NCBI GenBank assembly: GCA_006386115.1
Contig: VFIW01000005.1
Span: 806,001 to 870,000 of the forward strand
Length of the DNA stretch: 64,000 nt
Source of the DNA: Globisporangium splendens
Lineage: Eukaryota > Oomycota > Peronosporomycetes > Pythiales > Pythiaceae
Reading direction: 5' to 3'
Within the stretch, counting starts at the first letter, position 1; every line of letters begins with the position of its first letter. The notes under the pieces were generated by a model. It made no database searches and had not been told where the DNA came from. It saw only the letters and a program-made list of their open reading frames with translations. A program made the position numbers and the translations under genes. This document shows, piece by piece, positions 42,619-54,213 of this stretch.

Positions 42619-43611
42619 ATGGTTCTCGCGTCCGTCGTGCACTCGGTCATGCTCCAGACGCTCAGCTTTCTCGGATTCTGCGCCGGGTACAGCAGCAAGA
42701 ACGTTGTCGTCGGCGAGTTCGACTGGAGTTACTTGGAACGCCACGGCAAAGAAGAAGATACGAACGACACGGTCGTGGTTCTGCACGGCTTCAGCGCCAT
42801 CAAAGAGACGTGCATCAACACTGCGAGAGACATCAACAATAAGTTCAAGGTAATCATTCCAGACCTTCCTGGTCATGGCCGCACAACTCCCATCAATCCT
42901 CTGTTCAACTACAGTGTCGACCACCAAGCTCGTCGTCTCCACGAGTTCTTCGACTCGGCAATCGCTCCTGAAAAGAAGATCCACCTCGTAGGCATTTCCA
43001 TGGGCGGCATGATCGCCGGCGTGTATGCAGCGACGTACCCGGAACGCGTCAGTTCGCTGACATTGGTGTGCCCTGCGGGGATCACCATGAAAAACAAAAG
43101 CACTGGACTCAAGATTCTGGAGGAGACAGGTGAGAACCTGCTGCTTGCCCACAAAGCAGACGATATTGTGCGAATGAGCAAGCTGATCAGCGAAGGACGC
43201 GAGATTCCGCGTTTCATTGCGTCGATCATCGCGGGTGAGCGGGTATGTCTTGGAATAATTGAATTTCTATCATTTCTGTTCAGCCAAACTAACACTTTTT
43301 GGGCTTCTTTGCAGGAGAAGCAGCTACCTGTGCTGAAGAAAATTGTGAGCGATTGTTTCCCTCAGCAGACGATCTTAGACGAGTACATCCCGCGAATTCG
43401 AGCCAAGACGCTGGTCATGTGGGGCAAGCAAGATCAGGTCTTGGATGTCTCTTGCGTCGAAACGCTAGAGGAAAAACTGGCCGTCGATCAAAAGCATGTG
43501 ATCGTATTTGACGGCTGCGGCCACACTGTCCACCACGAGCGCCACGAAGAGTGCGCGAATGCGATCAGCGAATTCATCACGGGCAACATGCCGACACTCT
43601 GCGCGGCGTAG
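42619..43611 (+). CDS. Alpha/beta hydrolase, ABHD6-like, copy 1
   Basis: Two exons (42619-43242 and 43315-43611) give 306 aa. The intron is placed by comparison with copy 2: it sits at the same point (after ...ER), starts GTATGT and ends GCAG. It is 72 nt long and has no stop in frame, so the ORF runs straight through it. The fold is clear: VVLHGFSAIKE (oxyanion loop), nucleophile elbow LVGISMGGMIAG, acid VMWGKQDQVLD and catalytic histidine in DGCGHTVHH. The hydrophobic N-terminus may insert in a membrane. Similarity is to monoacylglycerol lipase/ABHD6-type lipid hydrolases; the substrate is not known. A LINE element begins 107 bp after its stop. Confidence 0.87.
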   Translation: MVLASVVHSVMLQTLSFLGFCAGYSSKNVVVGEFDWSYLERHGKEEDTNDTVVVLHGFSAIKETCINTARDINNKFKVIIPDLPGHGRTTPINPLFNYSVDHQARRLHEFFDSAIAPEKKIHLVGISMGGMIAGVYAATYPERVSSLTLVCPAGITMKNKSTGLKILEETGENLLLAHKADDIVRMSKLISEGREIPRFIASIIAGERVCLGIIEFLSFLFSQTNTFWASLQEKQLPVLKKIVSDCFPQQTILDEYIPRIRAKTLVMWGKQDQVLDVSCVETLEEKLAVDQKHVIVFDGCGHTVHHERHEECANAISEFITGNMPTLCAA

Positions 43612-43707
43612 AGGCGGCTGTCGCTCAATATACTTTATTGCATAATGAGATCCATATTATTGCATCAAGACGATATGTGTGCGTCACATGCATGACGGGG
43701 CAATGCT

Positions 43708-43718
43708 GAAAAGATCCC
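43708..43718. repeat. Target-site duplication, left copy (LINE 1)
   Basis: GAAAAGATCCC is repeated exactly at 50084-50094, flanking the first LINE. Confidence 0.85.
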
Positions 43719-44630
43719 ATCTCAGAACTTGCGTCCTCAGTTTTAAAAGCAGCAGCTTCAACGACACCAGGTCAATCCGAGGCCAGTCAAGAGTCAACCT
43801 TTTCCAATGACAGTGAAAGCGGCGAATTCGAGACGCCTCCTTCCTCACCGTCTCACTCTGTCCAGGACGATGGGCAAGTACGCAAGTCTCTGGTTGGACG
43901 ATTGGTTGGATCGAAAGAGGAGCTCGAACAATTGACGGGTGCTGAACAAGCCCTTCGAAGACAGCATTTTCGTGCAAACAACAAAGCCATGCACGACTGG
44001 ACCACGGCGACTCGACAAAATCGGAGATTCTGCTTGCCTTCAGTTGATCCAAGCGACGTCTCCAAATTGACTGGATGGATTCCCAGTCACGTGGATGCTC
44101 TAAGTGCGCTCATTTGTGCACTGCCTTTTCCACTGGAGGTCTTACGCATGTTCCCAGTGAAAAAGCTCCTTGATTTTGGGCACAGCATAAACAGTCAAGC
44201 TCAACGCGCATTAATCCGGCATCACTCAGCTGACGATGCAGTTAGTGCGCAAGTGCGAGCCTTTTGTAAGAGATGGGCCACGGCTGTTGACGCCTGTCCG
44301 CAAGGCTCCGCTCGTTGGTCCATGACTGACAACATCAAGCAGTGGAACAGAGTTGAAAAGCTAGATGATAGCCTATTGATCGCGACCGTCTCGCGACCCA
44401 TTGACCCAGATAAATGGGCAATTCTCAATGTGATATGTCTTCTACTGCCCAGCATGTTCCCCAAGCACGAAGCCGTTGGTCACGTTATGCCTGAAACCCG
44501 AGCTGAAGAATATTGGCGTTCGTCTTCTCTTCAATCAGCAATTGATGTGATTGTGGGCACGACGACGTCATGGTCGCTATTGGCGCACCAGCATGAGCTG
44601 GAGGTCCAACGGCGGCACAATCAGAACTAA
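43719..44630 (+). CDS. LINE ORF1 (5' incomplete)
   Basis: A frame open from the first base of the element to 44630, about 303 codons, with no ATG near its start. The N-terminal part is Ser/Thr/Glu-rich; the rest (GRLVGSKEELEQLTG to TSWSLLAHQHELEVQRRHN) is helical. I see no CCHC knuckle or RRM that would assign a class, so the ORF1 label comes from its position before the endonuclease ORF, which it overlaps in a different frame. Such proteins usually bind the element RNA. The missing start codon probably reflects 5' truncation on insertion. Confidence 0.65.
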   Translation: MSELASSVLKAAASTTPGQSEASQESTFSNDSESGEFETPPSSPSHSVQDDGQVRKSLVGRLVGSKEELEQLTGAEQALRRQHFRANNKAMHDWTTATRQNRRFCLPSVDPSDVSKLTGWIPSHVDALSALICALPFPLEVLRMFPVKKLLDFGHSINSQAQRALIRHHSADDAVSAQVRAFCKRWATAVDACPQGSARWSMTDNIKQWNRVEKLDDSLLIATVSRPIDPDKWAILNVICLLLPSMFPKHEAVGHVMPETRAEEYWRSSSLQSAIDVIVGTTTSWSLLAHQHELEVQRRHNQN

Positions 44631-47600
44631 AGGCACCCATGGTGCCTCAACTCGCACTGTACTTGGTGGCAGTTCAGTGCGAGCAGGGGGAGATGGCTCA
44701 ACTGTCTCTCCGGCGGAAGTACAGCGTGGAATACAAGGCATATCAACGTATTCCGGCGATGGACTACCGTTGCAACCATACCAACCCACAACCCAAGCTC
44801 GTCGTGACAACCACCGACCCAGAAGGCGCAGTGCGACAGTCAATGCTCGCCATGAGCTAACTGTTGGATTCCACACACAGAATGTGATGGGGTTCTCCAA
44901 ATCCGACACCAATCTGAACGCGTGGTTTTCACATTTTCGACAGACTGATGACTCGGGATCATTGGACATTGTCTTTCTCCAAGAAACGCACGTCCTGGAG
45001 ACCGAAGTGACATCAATGCAATCCAGATTTCGTCGAAGTTGGGGTTTTCAGGAACCATCAGAAGAGTCGGATCCCAGACTCTCTCTCTGGTCAGCTTCCA
45101 CCGAGCGCAAAGGAGGAGTGGCGATCTTGTTGAATCCCTATTCGTGCATCCCTACACTGGCTCCATATAAGCAGGATCAGTGGAATGCGCACTGGATGGC
45201 AGCTACGGTGACGTTGCGTGGTGAAACGGTATTACTTCTCAACATCTACGCTCCTTCTACCGTATTTGCAAGGGAAGCTTTCTACAGAGCACTATCAGGT
45301 CTCCTCTCGTCACATGATGGACCCATTCTGTGCGGTGGAGACTTTAATTGCACTCTCAACCAGACGGCAGACAGGTCTCACAACACCCACAACAAAGTGC
45401 ACGATTCCAGGGAATTGAAGAAACTGCTCCAGAAATTGGATCTTGTTGACACCCTCGAGGATGATGCTCTTCGCGCCACGGACACACGAGACGTCAAAGC
45501 ATTCCATCGACAGCATCACACCTACTACTATACACTGCCGCCTGAAGGCAGTGCCAGCAGTAGGCTCGACCGATGGTACTGCAGCAACGACCATCTCGAC
45601 TGGGTTCGCAGCATCTACCAAAGCGTAGCTGGTCCATTCTCCGATCACAATGGAGTCACGATCCGGGTAGCTGCTCCTGACAAGGTGATCCAAAGCAAGA
45701 AGCCTCGTGTTGTCTATCCACTTCCGAAGAATGCAGCGGCGCATGCGGCGAGTATTGGAAAAGATTTCTTCGAAAAAGCTCATGATCAACTTGATGAATT
45801 ACGTGGACGTTACTCTTCGCCTCGCGATTGTGCTCTGGCCACAGCAAATTGGTGGGATGAAGCCAAGATCGCGCTCAGGATCGGGTACCTTGAAGCTAAA
45901 AAATCGTACTTCGCCAGATTGAATCAAGGATACAAGAAAATCCAGAGGTTGCAACGACGCCTCTCAGAATCGGAAGTGCAGATGCTCGATCACTCTGGTG
46001 GAGCGGTGGGTGATCATAACGTGGAGTTGTCGCAAGAGTTTCTTACTACCGCCACGAGTATCCGTCGTGCCATTGCAGAATGCAAATCTAAGTGGCAGGC
46101 TTCAAAACGGGACCGCATTTTTCGGGAGCACATGCATCATGAACGAAAAACGAGCAAATCCTTCTACAAGCGCATCCCGACCAAGTTCCTTGACAACACT
46201 ATCTTCACGCTCGGTGGCACAGCTACTTACGGACCCATGCGTTCACGAGAACTTGCTGACGACATGGGAGAAGGATGGAAATCAATCATGCAACAGGCGC
46301 CCACTCTGCAAACTGACATCGATCAAATCCTTGATCCAGGAACAGCTATTCCTCCGTCGGGCAGATTAGGCTTCCTGCTCAAACCGATCAATTCGAGTGA
46401 AATTAAACAGGCTGTGAAGAAATGCAAGAGAGGCAAAGCTCACGGTCCTGACGAACTCGGCAATGACTGGTACAGAGACCACTGTGACGAGATTACCGGC
46501 CTATTCGAGCGACTTTTCAACTTGTGGATACCCGAATGCGTTCTACCAAGTTCGTTCAGTGAAGCTCATATTCACTGCATAAAAAAGTCTGTCTCTGCTG
46601 CATCGCCGCTGGACTACAGACCAATTGCACTCCTCAACTCTGATTACAAAATATTCACACGAATATTTGCAACCAGATTACGAACTGTGCTCCCTTGGCT
46701 TATCCATCACATGCAAGCTGGTTTCGTTCCAGGGCGAACAATCCCGACTACGATTGATGTGTTATTGGCTGCGCAACAGCGGGCCACGAGCGACCCCGCC
46801 ATGTCCAGAGCGATCGCGTTGCTCCTTGATTTTGCTAAAGCCTATGACTCACTCGATCGCAGCTTTCTGGCACAAGCGCTCCAGCATCTTGGATTCCCAT
46901 TGAAGTTCGTACGCTTAGTGAAGGTGTTACACTCTCAAACCACTTACAAGTTCATTGTCAACGGTTTCCTGTCGAGAAAGTACAACGTAACATCCGGAAT
47001 TCGTCAAGGATGTCCGCTGCCCCCTCTTCTCTTCATCTTGGCGTTAGAGGTTCTTTATCGGAAAATCGAAGCGAGTGACGAAATGCACGGCGTTGAACTC
47101 CAGGCAGCAGGATGCGCAACTGAGGTCAGACTTGGAGGATACGCAGACGACACTACCATTTATCTTAGCGATCCCAAGGATATTAACGCCGTGTTTGCAA
47201 TCCTGGACAAATATGGAGCAGCTTCTGGGCTTCGAGTCAATCGGCACAAATCTGCAGTATTACCGCTGAACAAGGAATAAAGCTCCACCGAAGAGTCAGT
47301 CAGTGACATTCATGTGCTACAACGTGAGGAACATTGCCGCTACCTCGGCATCCAAGTCGGACAAACGCCTTCGAATGCAAGTAACTGGTCCAAGTGCATC
47401 CAATCCTTACGTGTCAGACTTCGACTTGCGCGTCTCAAAACTCACTCTGTCGCCCAACGCGCAGCAATTGCCAGTGCCGTCATCATACCCAAAGTGCTTT
47501 ATGTGGCCAGGCACTCCTGGCCCTCTACGGCTATTTTCAATCAGCTACACGACCTAGTGAAACAATTTGTCTGGGGCTCAAGGAATGGTAAGCCTGCGAA

Positions 47601-50022
47601 ACCGTGGATGAAGGAAGAACAAGCTGAACTCAAAAAATGAATGGAGGCTTGTCAGTACCCAACATCAGAACTGAGCTGATGACGATGAGTGCCACAGCAG
47701 TCTCCAGATGGGCAATCACTACCTCTCACATCGATCAGGTCATCGGAGAAATCTTGCTGCACAACACAAGGGCTTCTTCGACGTACATCACGCCGCTCGA
47801 TGCAATTCCAAGGCGGTCACCCCAGCTTCGTGATAACATGTGGACAACTGGCGCAGCATTATGTGCGTCGCTCCATTCTCGACCCTATGAGCCCAGAGAA
47901 CGTGATAATATACGTTGGTGTTACGAGCACTTCAAGTCGACAATTGTGCAGACTCAATGGGACGGCGGTGTGTTCCAGATCGACCTCAGCTCTAAAATAT
48001 CTGACAGGCTTCCAGGTATCATCGCTGAAGGACGAAAGCTACGTGGGACATTCTGTGTAGAATGGCTGCCATACATGACCTCGACTGCAGATGGGTGGCT
48101 TCTTGATTCCAACGGCTCCCCTCACAAGCTTGCTCACTCGCACTTATCAGTTGGAACAGCACAACTGGGCGACATACTTCGATGGGAGTGGATAAGACCA
48201 GGAGTGCTTAACTTCATCCCAACATGTGGAATCTCCGGATTCTCCCGGCCGTCTATTCGAGCGCTCGAGCGGTTATGTGCTACGTTGGTATCCAACTTCC
48301 CACAGCTTCTGTATCGACCACAGCAAACAAATGTGCTTCGGCTGTACAACGGGCAACGTCATTACAACCACGAATGGCATCTGCACACCAGTGAAGCAAC
48401 TCTGACCCACGTCGACACGACCCTAGTCAAAGCTACGCATACAGTTCACTCCGCAACGGACTGTGACATCATGGCAACAAGAGACTTGAACGGGCAGAAG
48501 GTGTCGTTCCACGCACATCCACGTTTCACAAGAATCATGCAACTATGGGGTGGCAACGGACGATACAATACGACCAGATCTTTCTATCGGCAACAAGTTG
48601 CAGCAACGAGGACACAAATTGGCAAAGATACTCGAGATGCAGCAGTCAACAAAGCTGTCCAAACAGCAGGATCTTTGTGGCCAGGACTGCAATTAATCCA
48701 GTGGAGCGAATTACACAACATCCCAGGGATTACAGTTTATACGGCCAGACTCTTCTCCGGCTGAAAGCCAACCGAATCTCCATGTGGAACTAGGAGAAAG
48801 CTGATCTATCCTGCTCGAATCCCGAATGCTCCCAAGTTGTCCAATCTTCTGTTCAACATCTCTTCTGGGAGTGTCCGAAAGCCAAACTCGTGTGGAACTA
48901 CTTTTATGCGCTATGGGCGAAGATCGGAATCACTCCTGGTCACGACCCCGCAATCTGGATCTTCAGTCTGGATCTACCAGATACTCCAAGGCATGCATGG
49001 ACCACGATCAAGAGACACATTATCGGACACAAGTGCTCCAATGAACATCTCCAAGATCATCTCTATCCCGTCGCACACATGCTGTGGCGATATATGAGCG
49101 CGTCGCTCATACAGACCATTTGGTGTGCGCATCTGCGACGCATGGATTCGGATCCAATCAAATCGACTGCTGAGATGGCGATCATGATGACCAGATTAGA
49201 GGCAGGAATGCGAAACCTCACACGACTCGCTGAAGCGCAAGCTGGAGACTCGGACGGCCACACGGTTGCGGCAGTTCTCAAGGCATATGTCGACTGCTTT
49301 CTCAGCCAAACCGACGCCATCCCCTTGACTCCAAGTGATACTCGCGGCGTTTACCTGTTGTTTTCGATGGTGGATCACGCGGCAATCCAGGACCAGGAGG
49401 GACTGGATCCATTATCGTGCGTGTCCATAAGGACTCGCACACAGCCAGTTTAATTTTGGCCGCAAGCATGTCCTATACCAGGAAGGACACGACCAACAAC
49501 TTTGCCGAGTACTGGGGTCTCATACACGGACTCCGAGAAGCCCAACACAGTCACTTCGAACCGTTGTACGTGATTGGAGACAGTGCACTCATTATCTCCC
49601 AACAGCGAATGCATCGGTACCCTCGACAGCACCGATTGGCACGTTTATACCAGACAAGTCGACGACTCGCGGATTGCATCGACATCCTAGGATGGTACCA
49701 TCACTACCGTGCCTTCAACAAGATGGCGGACTCAGCCGCCAACCTAGCCATGGACACCAGAACCTCAACGCAGGTTCACTTCCCAACTCATCGAGCTGCT
49801 TTCAACAATCTCACCCAGGATCTTGACAATGACGTCATGCATTGGCTTGTGCGAAGTTCGGAAGACCCAAGGTCATTGGACAACACAAGGCAGCCTCACA
49901 TAGGACCAAGAGAACATACCATCCTGGTCAAAGATTATTTAGCATTCAGAAGCGATCTATTGCAATCCGCGCTGAAGACACATTTACACTCCGATATGAA
50001 ATTCGCAATGAAGATTAGGTAG
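44593..50022 (+). pseudogene. LINE ORF2 (endonuclease, reverse transcriptase, RNase H), broken
   Basis: The endonuclease (44860-45680) begins VGFHTQNVMGF and keeps VFLQETH, CGGDFNC and the terminal SDHNGV. The reverse transcriptase (about 46400-47270) shows KAHGPDELGNDWY, YRPIALLNSDYK, LLLDFAKAYDSL and GGYADDTTIY. A TAA at 47278 stops the frame although the same frame continues into HCRYLGIQVGQ. An A-run slip near 47635, a one-base loss near 48745, a TAG at 48793 (also in LINE copy 2) and one T missing near 49365 follow. The last interrupts RNase H, whose remainder (NNFAEYWGLIHGL, VIGDSAL, MADSAANLA) lies in another frame to 50022. It cannot make an active protein. Confidence 0.9.
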
Positions 50023-50083
50023 GAGAATGGATATTGTAGGTCACGACGATGAACCTAAATATACCTCACCTTATAAAGATAAA

Positions 50084-50094
50084 GAAAAGATCCC
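50084..50094. repeat. Target-site duplication, right copy (LINE 1)
   Basis: GAAAAGATCCC, identical to 43708-43718; it follows the A-rich 3' end of the element, as expected from target-primed reverse transcription. Confidence 0.85.
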
Positions 50095-50416
50095 TTCGCA
50101 ATTGCAGTGCAACGTGAGACAAGACGAGGAAAGAAGTCAGAACCACCGTCCTCAACAGGTAACGGCATCAACACAGAATGTTGGTTGTGAGATCACGCTA
50201 CAGCAACACAATCAACACTTTTTGTCCAATCATAGTACTCTATTTCCATCTTTTCGGCCAATCGTTGATTTTGTAAGGTAGCAGTTGGCTCAATGTGTGA
50301 GGGAGAACAAGTGCATCGTCTCCGCGCTTGTTCTCGTCCTGCACGCAGCCATTTAGCAAGCAGACGCCTGCATCGAGAAGCTGCACACGCATTTGCACAC
50401 ACATCAGGTCTTCAGC
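50095..50416. promoter_or_regulatory. Upstream region of alpha/beta hydrolase 2
   Basis: A 322-bp region between the LINE insertion and the ATG at 50417, with CCAAT-type motifs at about 50227 and 50260. The LINE insertion thus sits about 330 bp before the start codon and may have displaced distal promoter sequence. Confidence 0.4.
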
Positions 50417-51444
50417 ATGGCGTTTGGCTCGGTCGTGAGCGGTCTCGTGCTGCAGACGATCGGGTTCATCGGCTACTGCAAGGGCTTTGGCGGCAAGAGC
50501 GTCACTGTGGACGAGTTCAACTGGAGCTACGTCGAGCGCGAGGGCAAAGAGGAGGACAAGACCGACACCATCGTGTTCCTGCATGGCTTCAGCTCCATGA
50601 AGGAGTCGTGGGTGCGCGTCGCGAGCGGCGTCGACCGCAGGTTCAAGATCATCATTCCGGACCTGCCCGGTCAGGGTCGCACGACGCCCGCAGACGCGCT
50701 CTTCAACTACACCGTGGACGACCAAGCCACGCGACTGCATCAATTCCTCGACACCGCGGTGTTGCCTGACAAGAAGATCCACTTGGTCGGATGCTCCATG
50801 GGCGGCATGATCGCGGGCGTGTACGCCGCCAAGTACCCCGAGCGGGTACGTTCGCTCACGATGGTGTGTCCGGCGGGCATTTCGATGAAGAACAAGAGCG
50901 ACGCGCTCAAGGCGCTCGAGACCTCGGGCGAGAATTTGCTGCTCGCGCACACGGCCGAGGATATCAACAAGATGAATAAGCTCATCAGCCACAAGGCGCG
51001 CGACATCCCACACTTTTTCGCATCGGCGGTCGCCAAGGAGCGGGTACGTTTCTGTTCTTCTTTTCGGCTTTACATACACGATGCCTGGGCTCATGACTGT
51101 TGTTTGAATGGCTCGTTTGTTTTTAGGCCAAGCAACTGCCAGTGCTACGGAAGATCGTGGACGATTGCCTCACGCAGCCGACGATCCTCGAAGAGTATTT
51201 ACCGAACATTCGCGCCAAGACGCTCGTGCTCTGGGGGAAACAGGACCGCATCCTGGACGTCTCATGCGTCGAGACCCTCGACAAGAAGCTCACTCCCGAG
51301 AAGAAGCACGTGCTGCTGTTCGACGACTGCGGCCACATCCTGCAGCACGAAAAGCACGAAGAGCTCACGAACGCGCTCAACCAGTTTCTCGCTGACAAAG
51401 TGCCGACGACGGTTGTCAAGAGTCGCAAGTCCATGTTTTGGTAA
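50417..51444 (+). CDS. Alpha/beta hydrolase, ABHD6-like, copy 2
   Basis: Two exons (50417-51043 and 51127-51444) give 314 aa. It is a close paralogue of copy 1 with the intron at the same position, here not readable through. Catalytic features: FLHGFSSMKESW, nucleophile elbow LVGCSMGGMIAG, acid LWGKQDRILD and histidine in DDCGHILQH. The N-terminal hydrophobic helix (VVSGLVLQTIGFIGYC) suggests membrane association. The sequence is more GC-rich at third positions than copy 1. The two genes are a tandem duplication now separated by the LINE. Substrate unknown; the family includes lipid and ester hydrolases. Confidence 0.88.
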
Positions 51445-51638
51445 GATAGAGTTAAAAATGTAGATAGAGGAAAACAAGTATGAAGATTGACAAACACAAC
51501 CTGGATGGTAAAAAAGAAAAATAGAAAAAAATCCAATTGAAAAAAAAAAAGCATGCAAAGCTGGCTACATATGAAGCTGGAATGGGGGGAATGGAAAGGG
51601 GAAAACAAAAACAAATGCTTTCGCTGCGGATGTTTCGC

Positions 51639-54213
51639 TTACTCAGCGAGCAGCGAGGTCACCGCGGTGGTGACATCGCCTTCCGCAGCTTCCAAGTGGC
51701 GGCGGTTCTTCTCTTCGTCGGCGAAGCCCATGGACGCGAGAGTCTCAAGAGCCTCGGGGTAGAGGAATGGGGTCACAGTGCATTCAGCGACATGGGCAGC
51801 TACAATCTCGATGTCATCATCTTCGTTGTCGTCGTTGTCGCCGGCTTCCGATGGGGTCTTCTCGCTCTCGCTGTCAGATTCACTGCTGTCACTTCCACTT
51901 TCGGATTTGCTGTCGTCGTCGTCCTTGTTGGCAACAACATCAACAGCCTCCACATCGCAGCACATGGCGTCAGGCTCACTGAAGATGTTCTCAGCTTCCA
52001 TCGGCACGTACAGCGTCGCGTGCGGAATGATCTCGTCATCGTCGTTGGCGACAATGATATCCATCCAGAAGCGGTGGCCGAAACGGGTGCCCGAAGGATC
52101 GCACACACGCCAGTAGCTCGTGTAGCGGCCAGGCACAGACGGCGCAACCACGCTCACTTCAGCCACAAATTGCTCACCAGGTTGCAGCGGTGGCAGCGTG
52201 ATCTCGCTGGTCTCGACACCAAGCGCCGGGTTGCCGTCTTGAATCACCATGAAGCATCCTGCTGGCCACGCTTCGTCGCCGCTGTTCTCCAACTTCCACG
52301 ACTTGCGCAACTTCGCCGATGGGCTCACAACGCAACCATCAGGGATCGTAATGTCTTCAATGAAGCGCGCTTGTAATTGCACATTCTCGCGACAACCACG
52401 GTAGAATGTAAACGCCGCAGGAGGAGCCCAATCAAAGCCACGATGGTCGTGGAGACGACGGTGGTGACGATGAGGCGAGTGTGGGTGAGGATGCGGGTGT
52501 GGATGCGGGTGTGGATGCGGGTGAGGATGCGGGTGAGATGCAATGCGGGTGCGGATGCGCGGGTGCGGATGCGGGTGTGGATGCGGATGCGGGTGATGCG
52601 GATGCGAGATGCGGGTGTGGATGTGGGTGTGGATGCGGGTGAGGATGCGGTGGAACCTCGCTTTCACTCTCCTCGTGGTGGCCATGGCGCCCGTGACGAC
52701 CATGACGACCATGGTGTCCATGATGACCGTGCTTGCCATGATGCTCATGGTGGCCGTGGTGACCATGACGTCCATGGTGTCCACGGTGACCATGACCGTG
52801 TTTGAACTTGCCTTCTCCGCGGAACCAACGCTTCCCGCCACGGAAGTCTCCTGGAATCTCAATCTTCGTGAACGGCGCATGAGTCTCGGCCCACGCTCCA
52901 CTGGCTTCACATGACTCACACAAGTCAAAGTTGCGCACACTCATCGACTTGAAACGAGGACCCACAATTGGACTCATCTCACACCCATCGCATGTCACAA
53001 ACGGGTGCACCAAAATGTCGTCGCAACGCTTCTGCTTTGGCGCACGCGACGGATTCGTAATCTTCACAAATGGCTCATGGTCTTCCCACTTGCCGCTGGC
53101 TTCACAGGCTTCGCACAGGTCAAAATCCTTCAAGTTCAGCGCCTTGTAGCGCACACCAACAATCGGTGCCATGTTGCAGCCATCACAGATCACGCCAAAG
53201 TGCAGCGCTTGTTCGCGCACCACTTCGGCAAATGGTCCGTTCTCTTCTTCGTGCTCACCCGAGTCGTGGCAGGCAGAGCAAAGATCCATGTTCGGGTTGC
53301 GGGTGGAACGGTAGCGTGGACCAACAATAGGCACCACACTGCAGCCATCACACATGAAGTTCTCGTGGACGAGTTCATTGGAAGCAGCAGCAGATCCAAC
53401 GTCCGACGCATCCGCGACGGAAACAGTCTCCACCGTACGCGTTTCTTCACCCTGCTGCACCAATTGCTCCGCATTGTAACGCAAGAAGAAAGCAGCGCAG
53501 CGCTTCACCACGCGGATTAGTACATGCTTAAGCTGTGGGCATTCCACAAGAACACGTTGAGCAAATGCCATCAACACGTCGAAGCGGGCAGTCAACAACT
53601 CTTCAATCACAGCTTCCTCTTTCTTGTAGATCGCGTTCAAAAGCTCGTCCATGACGTCCTTGAACTCGCTCGATGCACTCAGCGCCTCCACGACATTGCG
53701 GAAGTCCGCATCCGCAAGCACTTTCAGAACATCTTCACGAATCACCGAGAGCTCCGTCGCGCCAGCCGCGACTTCCCACGCAGTCACACTGGTCGCGATC
53801 CACGTCAGCGCTTCACCAACGGTCGGCTTCTTCTCCTTGATCTCCAACTGCTGGGTCAGCCTCGTCATCGCCGTCACGAGTCCCTTCAACTGGGTCTGCA
53901 CCAGCCCACCACGAATCGGTTTCACACACACAATCACATGCTCCACACTCTCATCGTTCATGTACTGCAGTAATTCGCGGAGGTCGCGGTCGCTCGCGAT
54001 CGTCACGTAGTCGCCATCCGAGTCCAAATACGTCAACGACACGCCCGCGACAGCATCGGCACTCTCGGTATTCTCATCAAGCAGAGTGCGCGCATGGGTG
54101 CGCAACTCGTCGATCGTGACGCCAACGGTCGTCGCGTCTTCGGTGGACGTCAACTGCACTTTCCGTGGCGCAGTCTCGTACTCCAACAGCGTCAGCTTCA
54201 GATAGCGCGCCAT
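51639..54213 (-). CDS. NBR1: NBR1-like autophagy receptor (PB1, three ZZ, FW, UBA) with frame break
   Basis: The first frame (54213-52432, 593 codons) holds a PB1 domain (1-98, acidic motif YLDSDGDYVTIASDRDL), a helical middle, and three ZZ zinc fingers (about 285-320, 341-376, 406-441; CDGC and CEAC/CESC pairs). It then enters His-Gly and His-Pro repeats and ends at 52432. A second frame, offset by one net base, runs from the same repeats to 51639 and encodes an FW (NBR1) domain (WKLENSGDEAWPAGC, YTSYWRVCDPSGTRFG), an acidic linker and a UBA (LETLASMGFADEEKNRRHLE). Joined, the architecture is that of NBR1, which links ubiquitinated cargo to ATG8. I see no good donor in the repeat to splice the frames, so this is either an indel in the minisatellite or a sequence error. 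Confidence 0.82.
52489..52665. repeat. 12-bp minisatellite encoding His-Pro repeats
   Basis: Degenerate head-to-tail copies of GATGCGGGTGTG (minus strand CAC-CCG-CAT-CC, His-Pro) with unit lengths of 12, 10, 9 and 6 bp. Units not divisible by three shift the frame inside the NBR1-like gene. Confidence 0.88.

Larger units (their letters stand above)
43719..50083 (+). mobile_element. Nearly full-length LINE retrotransposon (APE endonuclease, RT, RNase H)
   Basis: A 6,365-bp non-LTR element bounded by an 11-bp target-site duplication (43708-43718 and 50084-50094). Order: ORF1, ORF2 with apurinic endonuclease, reverse transcriptase, a zinc-knuckle-like segment and RNase H, then a 3' end finishing in an A-rich ATAAAGATAAA tail. 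It lies between two tandem alpha/beta hydrolase paralogues. ORF1 is open right to the left junction without an ATG, so the element seems slightly 5' truncated. ORF2 is broken by stops and small indels, so this copy is dead. The partial copy at 55166-56833 confirms the 3' structure. Confidence 0.93.
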
